The notes under the pieces: generated by a model
What the model was told of the DNA's origin: nothing
The model's database searches: none
Seen by the model: the letters and a program-made list of their open reading frames with translations, nothing else
Shown: piece by piece, positions 31,215-43,428 of the stretch
Numbering within the stretch: the first letter of the stretch is position 1
Layout: each line of letters begins with the position of its first letter
Position numbers and translations under genes: made by a program
NCBI GenBank assembly: GCA_907163375.1
Contig: CAJQUW010001803.1
Span: 114,461 to 178,460 of the forward strand
Origin: Prostheceraeus crozeri
Lineage: Eukaryota > Platyhelminthes > Polycladida > Euryleptidae
DNA: 64,000 nucleotides
Reading direction: 5' to 3'

Positions 31215-34200
31215 TCAACAACACGTGACAACAGAACAAAATAAGTTAATCGGCGTTGACGTCATGATCTTTGTCAGCATCACTTTGACGTCAGAACCTG
31301 TCGTCACCAACTGGTTTAATCGAGGATGTATTGAAGCCAGAGGTTTTTTCGTTGATTTCGTTGTAGCCTCCCGTGTATAATATTGAAATACTTCATCAGG
31401 GGCTATTAACCGAAACACCGCCCTGGCTGTTTTGTTAATCGTTGATTGTTCACTGGTAGAGGTTTTTGGACTTAATGTACATAAGCACTTTCGAATAGTC
31501 GATCTCATCTTCTTTGACGACTCATCCACACCTTGAATCATAGCTTCCAATCGCGACAACTGAAACGGAATGAAGTACATATTTCAAAGTTGCGTAATTA
31601 GTCAGTGCTTATTCTACTTTGGTTAATCCAATTAACGATTATCCTAGATTATTATGCTTTATTGATGACTAAGTACGAATGAGACACTAAACACGATCGA
31701 TTTTACATAATTCATACAGAAAATTTAGGATTCTAGATAGGTTCTTGTTTTACGCAAACAGTCAATCGCTGTGTATAACGTGAGTCATTTCGCTATTGAA
31801 TTCTAAGGGACGTTATTCATGGACGTTTTATTTGTCATTAGGACCTAATTAGAAGTAATCCAATATTTTAAGCTACCAAATTGATAAAATTGTTAAAAAT
31901 GAACAGTTCATTACAGGCACATCGGATTCTTGCCTTATGGAATTTTACAAATCCCGCCGTTTTTATGAACGACCGACTGCGGTACCGTTATTTATTGCTA
32001 TTCTGTTGAGCTCTTTCTATTCTATTCTGCAAGATTCTATTAACAGCAAGATTGAGTCATAACGTTAATTTCTAATATTTCACTACTTCTTTTATTAGGA
32101 AATTGACAAGTAAGCGTAATGGAACAAATCAGATGAAAAAAACAGATACAAAATTATGAGTGGAGAATATCTTCTGTGATTAGGCTATCTGATTACTCGT
32201 TTAAATTCAGTGGTCATGACTAGTTTCAACTTGGTTATTTTTGCTTTTAAGTAATGCGTCTACTGGCCTTCACTGGGTATCAAAAACTCTAAAAATGTTC
32301 GAAACTGATGAAGATTACCGAATGCGCATTTGCAGATGCGTTTTTTATACCTAGTTAAGGCCAAAAGACGAGAAGTCGCATTACTTTATCCGATTGATCG
32401 CAAGTCTGGATCAAAATCCACTTCGAGGTCGAATCCCTGATATAAGTAATTAAATGTCATACAATTATGTCGAAAAACGTATCCTGTACGATACTGAAGC
32501 ATAATTACACAAGGTCCTCAATTTAAGGATTTCAAAAATATATGATCACATTTCAAATTGTCATCATTAACGATGTGAATCAGCAGCGCTATGTTTTTGG
32601 CCAGAAAGCAACTATTTGTAGATTTCTAAGCATACTGTGTTAAAAATAGAATATTTTTGTCAGATAATTTCAGTGAAAATGACAGCATTATACATAGAAC
32701 GCACTTGAAAAGTCATCGATTTGTTACATATTTAACCCTCACAGACCTGAGTTTTCCATACCCGGCCGATATTGTGGAACTAAGTTTTACATCTAGAATC
32801 GCTGTCAAAACTTCGGGGTAGCTTATTTTGTGTAGAACGTGATTAACCTGGTCTGACGGTGAGCGTCGTTCAGCTTTCTTAAACATACGATAGTAGCGTT
32901 TCAAAAGCCATATATATTTGGCACAGTACCTTTGTATTAAGAAGCAATTTCATGATGTCTACTGCTACAAAAAAACCTTGCATGCATTTCATTTCACTGA
33001 AATAGGTTAATTGCTTGTTGCCGAATGCTTATAAACTTAAAGCCTAATATTTTTAGTTTCATGCTGAAAGATTGATCATATGGGCTAACCCGCAAAGCGC
33101 TATCATGTACAAAAAACACTCGCATTTGCAGTCTTTTATCGCAAAACACGGCTACACGCGCAAATGTGAAACACTAGCTGAGTGAATCTCATACATTAAT
33201 GCACCATCAGAGACATGAGCAAAATCCGTTTTCATATACTATTTTAATAAGAAGTTCTGCACCCTCTGAGACCTGAGGAGCTACCCCGCCTACTTCTAGT
33301 GGTTCATTTATCATTGCCGGGATGAGTTTATTAAAGATCATTTCTCAACGCTTTTCTTTGGTGTCATATTTCCTGGTGCTGGAATACATGTACAATTTTG
33401 ATATGTTACAATTATGTTATGATTATCCAATATTTTTGGAATAAAATCATTTTGACTTTTGACTTCTCATAAAACCATGAAATCACCGCTAAGTTTCATT
33501 ATCAAACTACAATTTTTACATTTCTCGTAAGTCCAACTTGTGAATGATGTAAGTAACTATCACAAAGTAAATCTGAATCCCCAAACTGATGACTAACCCT
33601 GAGTGCTGAATTGAGGTCAAGTTAATGCTTAATAAGTATTCTCCATTACTTTTCAAATGTAACTTATAGAACTTAGGTGGACACGGTTTGAAAAAAGTAG
33701 GGCTACTGTTTTTTTAGTGACTTCAACACGGTAAGAGCTCATGGATAGCACCTGACATTTTATTATAATCAAGACTTCATTCAAGAGAGTAATACCACAA
33801 TAGCGGTTACAGACATCTAGTGACTACTTGATTCGCCGTAAGTGACAGATCATATCACTGAGGTGAGACTTATATTATTTTTTATCTAACGAAGATTTTT
33901 ACCTCGTTAACTTCTTTCAACGGAAGGTCGAGCAGCTCTTTAAGTGTCTCCATAGCATCGTCAGCCGCATCTAGTTTTCGATTTGTGGAAGTTCTGGTAT
34001 CCATCCGTCCTAGGAGGATATCCAATTTCTTCTTCTGTTCCTCGAGATTGTCCTAAAGAAAAATAAGAATGCGCTGAATAACAATTATTACAAGAAAAAA
34101 TTGACATCGGTATTTTGCTAAAGCGATATGCTGAGATTGCTAATACCATAACTAGACTTTATGCTTGTTGCCTATAAGAACCAATGTTACATCAAATAAT

Positions 34201-35837
34201 GGAACAAGATGTATGTACGTACTGTTAAAATCTTCATTTTATTTCTAATATAGTTCAGTGAATCCATGACACCCGGGAAGTCCTTTGGCTCCATAACTCT
34301 GGGTAGACAGGGTGAGGTTACTTCAGTTTGAAGGCAATAATTCGTATAATCAGCACCTGGAATGAAAGTTATGCCTTATTTAATGACGATTATAGATTAA
34401 TTGAATACGAGAATATAGATTCATCGGAGGAAATCGATTCACAGGAACCTTTGATGAACATTCAGATTACAAATATCACAGACGGCTTATTAATCAACAA
34501 AATGGAGTCCTGCATGTCCATCACGTGAAACGTCTATATTACTTCTATCTGAGACAAATGTATTGATATTTACTCAATATATGCTCCATAACTAATGACA
34601 GATTCCGAAATATCCGGTACAAATATTTCTCGCAAACAATCAAGACAAGACCATATGTTTTCATGCTCTATGTGGTAAGAGAAAATAGGATAGAATATAA
34701 GGTTATCATCTACTGTGATTAATAGTTGACATTCGAACATAAGAACACGATACTCATAAAAGATATTTCTTTGTTTCTTACTTTCATTAAGTGGAGAATT
34801 CGCTTGAGTTTCTGAAGTATCATTCATTGTACTTTCTTGTAAGTTCACCGTATCTGCACGTTTCATTTGTATTAATCTAAAGGATTTACGTGAAATGCGA
34901 TCTGCCCGTTCGTTTTCGCTGTCAGTGGGATTTGAACCAATCAATGATTTGAGATACTCATCGGCTTCTTTTCGAGAATTAAAATGACCTTTCTCACTGC
35001 CTGGTAACTGAATCCATTCCTTTTTATTTGGTACAGATGATCTTTCAATAAGAGTGGAAATTCTTCTGGAAACAAATTGATAAAATTGATTAGAAATTTC
35101 TCCTATCACTATCAGATAACACGAGTTACTAGGATATCCTTCTATACTTATCCATTATGATTTCCTAACTTTTATAAATTCTGATAACCGATCTTTTGAA
35201 AATTGAAGTTCAGTTTATTCTGGTAATTGAAAATATATGTTTAGCCTCATGCATTCCGTTAACATGATCAACCCTTGAAGCAGACTGGTAGCACATATCA
35301 CTTGGTAAATTAAGCCGATTATTGCTAATTCCTTTCTTTGTTATATCGGATTCTCATCTTCCTATCATATGTCAACTAGTATCATAAGCTCAATTATTAC
35401 CAGATTTAGCTTATTCACGTCACGGAGTTAGACAAATGGCTATATTTATGAATTATACCCACATTTACTAACTCTTTCACTTACAGTTATCCATGCCTAT
35501 GTCTAGATAAGACAGATTCGTTGCAGGCGGAAGACAAGTTTTCAAACTATAGATCAACGAAAAACATGAGATTACTTTTTCCATTATTTTATATGCGAGT
35601 AGGCCACCCCAACCGTGATACATAGTTTCTATCCGAGTATGCACACCGTTCATAACGTTTGAGAATAAGTATACAAACTTAAATGGACTGTCTGATAGAA
35701 ACTCACCTCTCATCCAGGATAAAGGAGCCGGCCAAAAGCACAACTGATGCCTATGTTTAGTTGATTTCGGAATCACCCAAGAAGACGGAACTGTGAAGTG
35801 ACTTTGGTCTGTCGTCGAAAAAGTCGAAGACTGTGAA
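31215..35837 (-). CDS. coiled-coil accessory gene with BEN-like C terminus
   Basis: Exons 35837-35707, 35065-34782, 34356-34223, 34052-33903 and 31559-31215. Phases match across the last four and the gene ends in TAG/TAA at 31215. Exon A holds SSWVIPKSTKHRHQLCFWP. Exon B begins RISTLIERSSVPNKKEW. Exon D is a coiled coil (DNLEEQKKKLDILLGRMD, LKELLDLPLKEVNE). The last exon, LSRLEAMIQGVDESSKKM then KTARAVFRLIAPDEVFQYY and IHPRLNQLV, resembles a BEN domain. Phases of A and B do not fit, so an exon between 35110 and 35700 or a lesion is missing. The start codon is not identified. Likely a DNA-binding partner of a CACTA-type transposase, by context only. Confidence 0.5.
32733..33300 (+). repeat. 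partial copy of the TTAACCCTC repeat family
   Basis: TTAACCCTCACAGACCTGAG at 32733 matches the outer MITE end, and CACCCTCTGAGACCTGAGG near 33249 matches its inner word, same orientation. No right inverted end is visible. It lies in the long intron between exons D and E of the accessory gene. Confidence 0.45.
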
Positions 35838-36459
35838 CTGCAAAGAAAATCAAATCCAATAATTAATGTATATGCAAATAATGAAGAACTAGATGGTAAT
35901 TACTGTTGATGCTGTTGATGCTTGAAACAAGTCAGAATATAAGCATGTTATAGTATTGAAGTGGCTAATACCTTTCTTGTATTCTCAAAGAAATTTTTTG
36001 ATTGCGAACCTTTTTGTCGCATATTATTGAACGCTGTCTATTCCTCCTTCAATTAAAAACTCCTGTTCTATTTTGCAATGTTTTATTGAATATATCATTG
36101 AACACATGATTCAAAGATGCAGAAAACGTTTAAACGGCAGATAGCATGGTATGAACCTTTATGGCTAGACATACTGCCCATAGATTTACATGCTTTCATC
36201 AATTACTCATCTCAAATAAACCTCTATGTCAGCATTTTCTAAATATCGTCACAAGAAATTATACATAACACTCCTCAGCAGCGGCAGCAAATCTGTTAAC
36301 TTTGGAAAAAGCAACTTATTAAGTTTTTGTGCCAGCTGGTCATAGATTTGATCTATGGTTTATGATGATTGAACTCTTTGAATAGGTGTTTTGGGTAATC
36401 GCCTACCTAAGAAATGTTAAGCCATAGACAATGCTAATGCATTTAATTTACAGAATATT
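35838..36459. other. no gene recognised
   Basis: AT-rich DNA upstream of the accessory gene inside the 7.9-kb element. It probably contains its promoter or first exons, which I could not identify. Confidence 0.3.
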
Positions 36460-36660
36460 TATAAAACTCCAACATCATCATCATCAACATTTTATTAGCC
36501 ATGGCAAATATATGCCGTTGGAAAGATGTACAACTACAAGACTGCTTGGATACACTAGCACAATAATGTTGAAAATAGTACTGATAGGAAGTACTTATCA
36601 ACATACAAAGGCTATAAGGTTCACACATTACATTATTGAGCAAAGACAGTGGATACACAC
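36460..36660 (-). repeat. possible LINE 3' end with ATG-repeat tail
   Basis: On the minus strand the sequence ends AATAAAATGTTGATGATGATG, the form of microsatellite tail seen at L2/CR1-type LINE 3' ends. Both strands are open for 70-80 codons, but neither looks conserved. Confidence 0.25.
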
Positions 36661-37739
36661 ACAGAGTTAAGACTGATTCGGAAAATTACACAAAACATGT
36701 GATGTGAGGCAAGGGATTTCAGGTGTGTTTGAAAAGCTGACAGGGAACATGATTGTAGGGATGAGTGGGGAAGAATGTTTATAATGCCACTTGTGAGGGA
36801 CGAATTAACATAGACGAATTAAACATAGGTCAAGCAAGTTAAAAATATGAAGATTGTTTGATTATCTTGTTTCAAAAGAGCCAAAACAAGAAAACGTAAA
36901 CATGCAGACATGCAGGCCAGCTAAGAGATTGAATTCAGAAAGGGCTTTTGTTTTAGTCTTTAAAAAACAAGACTCCATTTAAGTTCGAAATTTTCAGCTG
37001 GGATGTCCACATTCAGGTGGCAAAGATCAAACAGACCAGCTAGGACTTTTCAAACTACAAGTACTGGCATGCAGCATGCTATTAGAATAGCAAAATAATT
37101 CACTTAATTAAAAGGAATGAAATTCGAGTGAGATTACACTGCATTGTTAATTGGAACTGTTCATAATCTAAGATTCTGCCGGCAGAATTTTCAGCGGAGA
37201 TAATGAATGACGTTATAATACTGACATCGGCAGAATATTCAGTGGTTTTTATGCTGTCATTCATTGGCTCCACTGAATATTGACTGCCTGCATAATGTAA
37301 TTATTGTACAAACTTATACTAGAAAATCTCTGAAAGCAAGATCGATTTAAGTGTTGCTAAGATATCCATTTGAATTAATGTACGGCGGTATACACTGTAA
37401 CTTGAAAACCGACTGAGTATTTTGTCATTTTTCGCCATCGTTCATCAACACGACTGTAAATTCTATACCGACAGAATGTGAATCAGCTTAATATTCAGCC
37501 GGCTGAATTTCAGTTAATCTATATCTAAATTGTAGGCTTTCTGTATAGATCTCTAAAAAATATCGAATGAAAAGCTGTCGCAAATTCGCGCCAAAACATA
37601 ACCATTGCAATTGCTGATATATTGCACCCCAATGAACAGGCCTAGTACAACTAGATTCTAATGAAAAGGCTGACTCTTCCTGTATTATGCTCATATATTG
37701 CTTAGTACTCAAAAACAACTTAATGCTGCAACTTAGTAC
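36661..37739. other. no gene recognised
   Basis: AT-rich interior of the 7.9-kb element with no transposase domain. Short words such as GGCAGAAT and TTCAG(T/C)GG recur near 37180-37290. Confidence 0.3.
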
Positions 37740-38859
37740 TTAACAAACTCGGATATCCGTCATTATATCTTAAGGATGCTCATCCGGTATATCCTTGTGA
37801 GGTATGACCTTCAAATATCCGTGCACTATCCACGGACATCGACTATCCTTCTCATCATCTGCCACGGAAAATAGAGGACATCTCCCGCATATCCGTGGAT
37901 ATCTGTTATCCTGTTATCACCGTATCGACTTATTAACAGTAATCTGCGTTTTTTTGTGGTTATCTTCCCTGTATCCGTTCGTTCCGCGGATTTTTCTTGC
38001 TGGGTGGGAATGATGTTTGCGTGTAGCAGGTCGGTATGACGAATCCCTTGAGTGACTTTCAGCCTTCTCAGTAAACACGTGCGAAAATATGGTGTTTTTG
38101 TAAGTCAACCACATTTAGTACAGCATCATTTGTACTAGGAGGCGGCTTTACGATATTTTGTGTCACCATAAAGCCTCAAATAGTTGATTTTGATGAAATT
38201 GATTTAATTCATGCAGCTAATCCTTTCCATTTGTACATTCCTTCAAATTTATCCAAAGCTATCAGAAATAGACTTAAAATGAGTCAAAATTGCTGTACTT
38301 CTAGAACCAAAAACAGCTGTGGAGATCTCAAACTTATCATTACTGCTGTGAAAAGTTTGTCATCAATCCGTTTTTGGTGCTCAACTATGAATATAATGAT
38401 AGCTTTCATTTCGGACATCGATTTATGCCGAGTTGTTCATATAGGCCAACCAGTCACGCGAGATCATGTGCGAAAGCAAAATATTCACATTTTGCGATCT
38501 TCCAACACATTGCACATCTACGAGCATAATGCAAACAATGAATAAATGACTTTCACTCTTTATACACCATCGTGGAAATGTTCGAAATCATTTTTCATCT
38601 AATTACAAAAATTTTGTGATAGAATTTCTACACCCTCTGAGACCTGAGAGTGGTCCAGTGGACCCCCTTGGCCTATCTGGCATACTTCTTCTGATTCAAT
38701 TGAAATGAAATAACACATGCAGATTAACTGTCAGAAATGATGATTTTGTATGTGCTTGAGTGGTTGATATATCGTCAGCGTAAAAAATGAAATAGAAAAC
38801 TGTGGCTCCGGGGTCCACTGGACCCCCCCTCAGGTCTCTGAGGGTTAAGCTAGGCAATG

Positions 38860-39190
38860 GGATTGCAAGAATTGACTCACCACAGATTCTCCCTCAATGG
38901 CCAACAATCGAGTGTCATGATAATATCCAACAGCCGCATTAGTTCGTGGCTGTTGTTGGCCACTAGTACTTTGCGGTGTTCACATATATTGCCATTCTTT
39001 CGTGGTGAGTTCGTGGCGACTTTAGTGGAAAGGGATTTACAGTGCATGTTGGGGTCACTTTTGTGCCCATTGCGGTGCCTTTGCATTCAATAAAGGTGTA
39101 CTTGTAATTATGATGATCTACATTTTGTTTCACTTTGCACCTGATGAATAAAGAAATCGCTTGTGCGTTCCATTCAAGGCACAAGGCATG
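38860..39190 (-). pseudogene. Penelope-like RT remnant
   Basis: The minus strand reads YTFIECKGTAMGTKV, the conserved (Q/K)GTAMGT(K/R) block of Penelope-like RTs, followed by eroded sequence. Several breaks. It lies 3' of the larger PLE-a, outside its end repeat. Confidence 0.5.
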
Positions 39191-39511
39191 TTTTCAATTC
39201 AATAATCCTCATACCGTATATCGAACCATTTGCTAAGACTCTAAACATTTTCGATTGCGTTAGAAAATTTTTTCCATTTGTAAGAAAACTCCAACAAAAG
39301 TAGTAGGTATATGATTAAGCCATTGTATCTTATGAACAAATTAAGTGGAGCGACTTATTTGATAAATCGTCATCCGATCTCTATATACATAAAATAAAAT
39401 AATCATTTACTAGAAGTCTCACTGCAAAATGAAATCGATTTCACCGATATTCGGCTTGTCAAGGCGACTAAATGAAAAGTTACAGAAAATAACACAGAAT
39501 GAAGTTCAAAA

Positions 39512-40195
39512 TCAAATTCTGTTTAACTCAGGCTGAAATGTCTTTATGAACATAGTTTCTTTGGCCTCTCTATCTAGACGAGTGGCGTTTGGAGGCAATT
39601 GATAAAACGGTGCAACTGAAAATCCTTTGCCACACATAAAAATGTGCTTGCTCACTTTAAGGACTGTGTAGGTGCTGTCAAATATCTGCTGTCTATGAAC
39701 GGTCATCCGATGGCGCAAAGCATCCCCAGTCTGACCCACATAACATTTGTTACAGGCACAACACTGTAATTTATAAATTGAATTTGATGACAAGCAATTG
39801 AAATTGTGCTGGACTGTAAAAGTTCTTATTTGGGTCGCAGATCTGAATTCTGCAGATTTCCCAGTCATGATGGTATCGCAGCACTTGCATACTCGTAGCT
39901 TCTCACCATATCGTTGGATACCAAAAATGGTTCTGCGATTGTCTTTTGAAAGCATTGCCAGAATTGATCGAGGTTGGTGATATGTTGGTCTAAATGTACA
40001 TCGTTTAAAGGGAACCAAAGGATTCAAAGTGTTCGTTATAGGTTTAATTACTTTGGAGAAAATGTGTGGATTATTCTTGTTATATGTTTGCATAAATGGA
40101 AACATTTTATTATCACTCTCAGTTTTTATTTCTTTTTTTCTGTCCATTTCAGCTTTTGTAATTGCATCGTCAATTAATGTGCAGGGGCATTTCAA
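39512..40195 (-). CDS. PLE-a GIY-YIG endonuclease region
   Basis: A 227-codon open stretch. The first 80 residues are the linker (FKRCTFRPTYHQPRSILAM). A Cys-rich CKCCDTIMTG follows. The GIY-YIG core lies near residue 145: SIYKLQCCACNKCYVGQTGD then LRHRMTVHRQQI, with conserved Arg and His. A C-terminal FQPELNRI is typical of the PLE end. It would cut the target DNA in the nucleus. The stretch looks intact, but the element it belongs to is interrupted. Confidence 0.7.
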   Translation of the reverse strand: MKCPCTLIDDAITKAEMDRKKEIKTESDNKMFPFMQTYNKNNPHIFSKVIKPITNTLNPLVPFKRCTFRPTYHQPRSILAMLSKDNRRTIFGIQRYGEKLRVCKCCDTIMTGKSAEFRSATQIRTFTVQHNFNCLSSNSIYKLQCCACNKCYVGQTGDALRHRMTVHRQQIFDSTYTVLKVSKHIFMCGKGFSVAPFYQLPPNATRLDREAKETMFIKTFQPELNRI

Positions 40196-40409
40196 TTGTA
40201 ATAATCGCGACCTTAGTTCCTTTTACCGCAATAGACGTTGGTTTTCATCTGATACAATCATTCTGATTCGTCACGCTAGGTGATATGGGATGTTTTTCAA
40301 AATGTGGCGGGGATGAATCAAATGGTACGTAATTCATAGTGTCTGTTGGTTTCCGATATAAATCCGTCTGAATATTCCCACCACTAGGATCAGTGTAGAC
40401 AAGAACGTC

Positions 40410-41648
40410 TGATTCAATGTGGGAGGACAGGGCAACCGTTAGATATTCGGTAAAGTGAAAAGGCACTCTAGTTATAGACCGATGCATTTCGCCGGTGTCC
40501 TACCGGCATGTTCACGGAATGAAATTGACATGACAAGAAAATGTACATGACACTGTGAGTATTTATCAAGTTAAACGTGACTAGGCAGTATTTATCAAAA
40601 CTGCCGTTTTTAGACGTCATGGTTGTGAAGCTCGATAACCAGGTGGTTTTTCACACATTTAGAAAACCAACTCACACAAACCTATATTTAAACAGGAAGT
40701 CATGCCATCATCCCAGTGTGTTCCGGGGTCTCATCAAAACAATGGTACACAGAGCTCATTCTATCTGCTCACCCGAATACTTGAACCAAGAGTTAGCGAT
40801 GTTAGATCTTATATTTTGCGCTAATGGCTTCTCCCATCGTGGAACTAGACAAATCTTCGTCCACCCTGAAGAACAACTCAGTGATAAAAATGATGAATCA
40901 TCACGTTCTCCTGATTGTGTGATACCGCATATCCCTAGATTATCGGAGTCCATATCAGCTATTCTCAGAAAGTTAGACATAAGAACATGCTTCAAGCCAA
41001 AAACTACACTTAAAAGGTTGTTGGTGAAAAAACGGCCTCTCAAATCAAAGGATGTTGGAGTTGTCCATCGTCTCAAATGTGGTGATGCAGGGTGCTCATG
41101 GAATTATGTTGGCGAGAGCTCCTGGACAATAGACGACAGACTCAAAGAACATGAGCGTAATGTAAAAATAATCTGTCCTAATTCGGAGGTAGCTCATCAT
41201 GTTCTACAAAGTGACCATGAGATTGATTGGTCAGGGTGTGAGGTGATACTTAAAGAAAAGAAGGATCATGGAAGCCCTGTGGTCCAAGAAGCACTCCAGC
41301 GCTAACAAGATTGAGGTCAATATTGGATCTGCTTGGACGAACATTTTATGACTCGTTTTTACACTACTCTTTTAGATGTTTCTTTCCTTCACATTACTTC
41401 TACAATGATTAAGTAACATATAATGACCCCTTTTTATTCTTTAAGATTGCATTTTTAGTGTTTTCCACATCTGTTTGTCGCGTTTAACTTGATAAATACT
41501 CACAGTGTCATGTACATTTTCTTGTCATGTCAATTTCATTCCGTGAACATGCCGGTAGGACACCGGCGAAATGCATCGGTCTATAACTAGAGTGCCTTTT
41601 CACTTTATCGAATATCTAACGGTTGCCCTGCCCTCCCACATTGAATCA
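40410..41648 (+). mobile_element. Penelope-like element PLE-b with inverted ends
   Basis: Inverted arms 40410-40577 and 41481-41648, 168 bp each, begin TGATTCAATGTGGGAGG. The plus-strand gene between them is a 5'-truncated PLE. The left arm is an inverted copy of its 3' end. It is inserted in PLE-a. Confidence 0.75.
40577..41305 (+). CDS. PLE-b RT thumb and GIY-YIG endonuclease
   Basis: A 242-codon open stretch, 5'-truncated. It starts within the RT: LPFLDVMVVKL (the FLDV block) and FRKPTHTNLYLNRKSCHHP (thumb). The linker has RLKCGDAGCSWNYVGESSW, where NYVGES is the second half of the GIY-YIG core and W/H pairs replace the usual second cysteine. DRLKEHERNVK carries the conserved Arg and His. 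It belongs to a different PLE lineage from PLE-a (thumb and GIY-YIG are only distantly alike). No stop interrupts it. The catalytic YxDD part is absent. Confidence 0.65.
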   Translation: MTRQYLSKLPFLDVMVVKLDNQVVFHTFRKPTHTNLYLNRKSCHHPSVFRGLIKTMVHRAHSICSPEYLNQELAMLDLIFCANGFSHRGTRQIFVHPEEQLSDKNDESSRSPDCVIPHIPRLSESISAILRKLDIRTCFKPKTTLKRLLVKKRPLKSKDVGVVHRLKCGDAGCSWNYVGESSWTIDDRLKEHERNVKIICPNSEVAHHVLQSDHEIDWSGCEVILKEKKDHGSPVVQEALQR

Positions 41649-41664
41649 TATGGCTAAGCAGGGA

Positions 41665-42999
41665 TTATTTCGTCACAAGATCGTCTAGGAAATTTAAATC
41701 AGTTGCACTCTGTTCGTCAGCAAATTTGATTGCTGAATGAAGATCATTTAGGATTTCAAGAAAAGGCTCATGACTACCATAATCGGCTTTCCAAATCAGC
41801 CAGCAATCATCTAAATATCTCAGCCAAGACTTGTTAATGTTGTTGCCATTATTAGGGTATACCTCCATCACTCGAGAATACATAGTTTCTTCAAGGTAGC
41901 CCATGACTAATGTAGCGTATGTTGGGACTACCTTCGTACCCATCGCAGTTCCATTCTGTTGTAGGTAGCAGTTATCTTCAAAAGTGAATTAGTTATTTTC
42001 TAAAATGATTTCCAAACCCTTCAGAATAAACGTTTTATCAATTTGTTCGGAAATGAGATTATTATGTATTCCGAGCCAATAATCAATCGATTGATATTAC
42101 AGCTCATGGGGTTACATCGAAGGTCTTAAATACTGAGTCTTTTTCAACTTTTGTGGGGAGTTTCTCTATAAACGTAAAGGTGTCCCTGCAATGACTGCTA
42201 AGCAATAAGACCAGAGGTTTCAAAATTTCGTCCAGGAGGCAGCTCAGACGTCTTGTTGGAGAGAATCTGCTTGATATAATAGGACGGAAAATGAGATCTG
42301 TAGGTGCAGGAATGGAAATGCAACCAAAAGAGTCTGCTTCAATATCAGAGAAATATTTCTTACATTTGTGGAACTTGGGTAGGCCGTATATATGCGGAGT
42401 AACTGTCCGGAAATTCGTAAGATACCGGTAATCAAATTCTTTCTTGCTCAATTTGTTCTTATATTGATTGCACAAAGAGCGGACTTTGCTTAAAATCGCG
42501 TTGTTGTTGTATGACGGAGTCAATTGACAAGTTTCTTTGACATTTAAATGATCGTCAAGCATACAAGAACGATAAAAATTATAGTCTAAGATGACTATTG
42601 CGCCGCCTTTATCTGCCTCAGTGAAGTGTAGAGACATTCTGTCTTTCAGTTGGTTCAATGAATTTGATTCTTTAATTATCAAGTTACTTTTTTGCTTGTT
42701 ATTCAAACTTTCTGAATTAAATACATCTTCCGATTCAGTAGATTGATTAAATTATCTAATTCAATGTTCATACCTTTAGGCGGAATAAAATCAGATTTCT
42801 GGTAGCAGAAAGTTGGTGTGTCAGTCGGTGACAGTTGTTCGTCTTTGAAATAGTCCTTCAGTCGTAGTTTTCTTTTAAAGTCGTTCACGTTAACTTGTAA
42901 ATCGTTCAAGTTACGTCTAGAAGTAGGGGTAAATTTCATCCCTCTAGACAATAGATTTTTGCAGTCATCGTCAAGTATTTCTGAAGAGAGATTGTACAC
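41665..42999 (-). pseudogene. PLE-a N-terminal and RT palm region
   Basis: Pieces in coding order: LSRGMKFTPTSRRNLND and FKRKLRLKDYF (N-terminal region shared by PLEs), HFTEADKGGAIVILD, PHIYGLPKFHK, RPIISSRFSPTRRLSCLLDE, then GTKVVPTYATLVMGYLEE and WLRYLDDCWLIWK with the catalytic YLDD. The order is complete for an RT, but the frame is broken in a few places. Confidence 0.7.
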
Positions 43000-43428
43000 A
43001 GAGACACCGTTTATTCTAAAAAGTATCCAGATGACATTTCCACACCTCTTGAGATATCGTTATAGAAATTGTTTTTGTTCAAATCGTGAACTGTCATCTT
43101 ATTATCCTAGTTGTTAGATTCATGGATATCGCAATGTATATCTTTGTCTGAATTGCTTCTGTTCCAGTTAATTCGATTATTACGTCTCGGAAAACGATAG
43201 GGAAAATTTCTATTATTTCTATCAAGAAAGTTTCCATTTTGAAAATTGGGATTTCGATAGAATTGGCGATAAAAGTTTCTGCTTTGTGAAGAATTATAGC
43301 CGTAACGAATATTATTATTACGAATTTGGTTTTATCTGTTATTATAAGAAAAATTAGCTCTATTATAATTAGGGACAAAATTTCTCCTGGTGGTTTTTGG
43401 CGGACCGTCACTTGGTAGAAGATGCAAA

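Larger units (their letters stand above)
30086..38008 (-). mobile_element. 7.9-kb non-autonomous transposon with accessory gene
   Basis: The ends are CCCACCGAGCAAG on the left and, inward from the right, CCCACCCAGCAAG. The 4-bp AATG is duplicated at 30082-30085 and 38009-38012. Both subterminal regions (30100-30430 and 37740-38000) are crowded with GGATATCCG- and CCGCGGAT-type words, a CACTA-like arrangement. The only gene seen is a minus-strand accessory gene of the same general design as in the two CACTA regions. No transposase domain is visible, so it needs one in trans. Superfamily is inferred from gene content and subterminal repeats. Confidence 0.6.
29955..38844. mobile_element. TTAA-flanked piggyBac-like MITE split by a 7.9-kb insertion
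   Basis: TTAA at 29951-29954 and 38845-38848 border inverted ends: CCCTCAGATACCTCAG on the left and, inward from the right, CCCTCAGAGACCTGAGGG. Just inside each end is a TCCAGTGGACCCC word, which recurs near 38650. Without the nested element (30086-38008) the unit is about 967 bp and non-coding. TTAA target and CCC terminus fit piggyBac. A further one-ended copy (TTAACCCTCACAGACCTGAG) lies near 32733, with a related word near 33249. Confidence 0.65.

Noticed and set aside
36431-36670. Overlapping 79- and 71-codon ORFs on both strands
   Set aside because: Low complexity with CAT/ATG repeats; better explained as a LINE tail.
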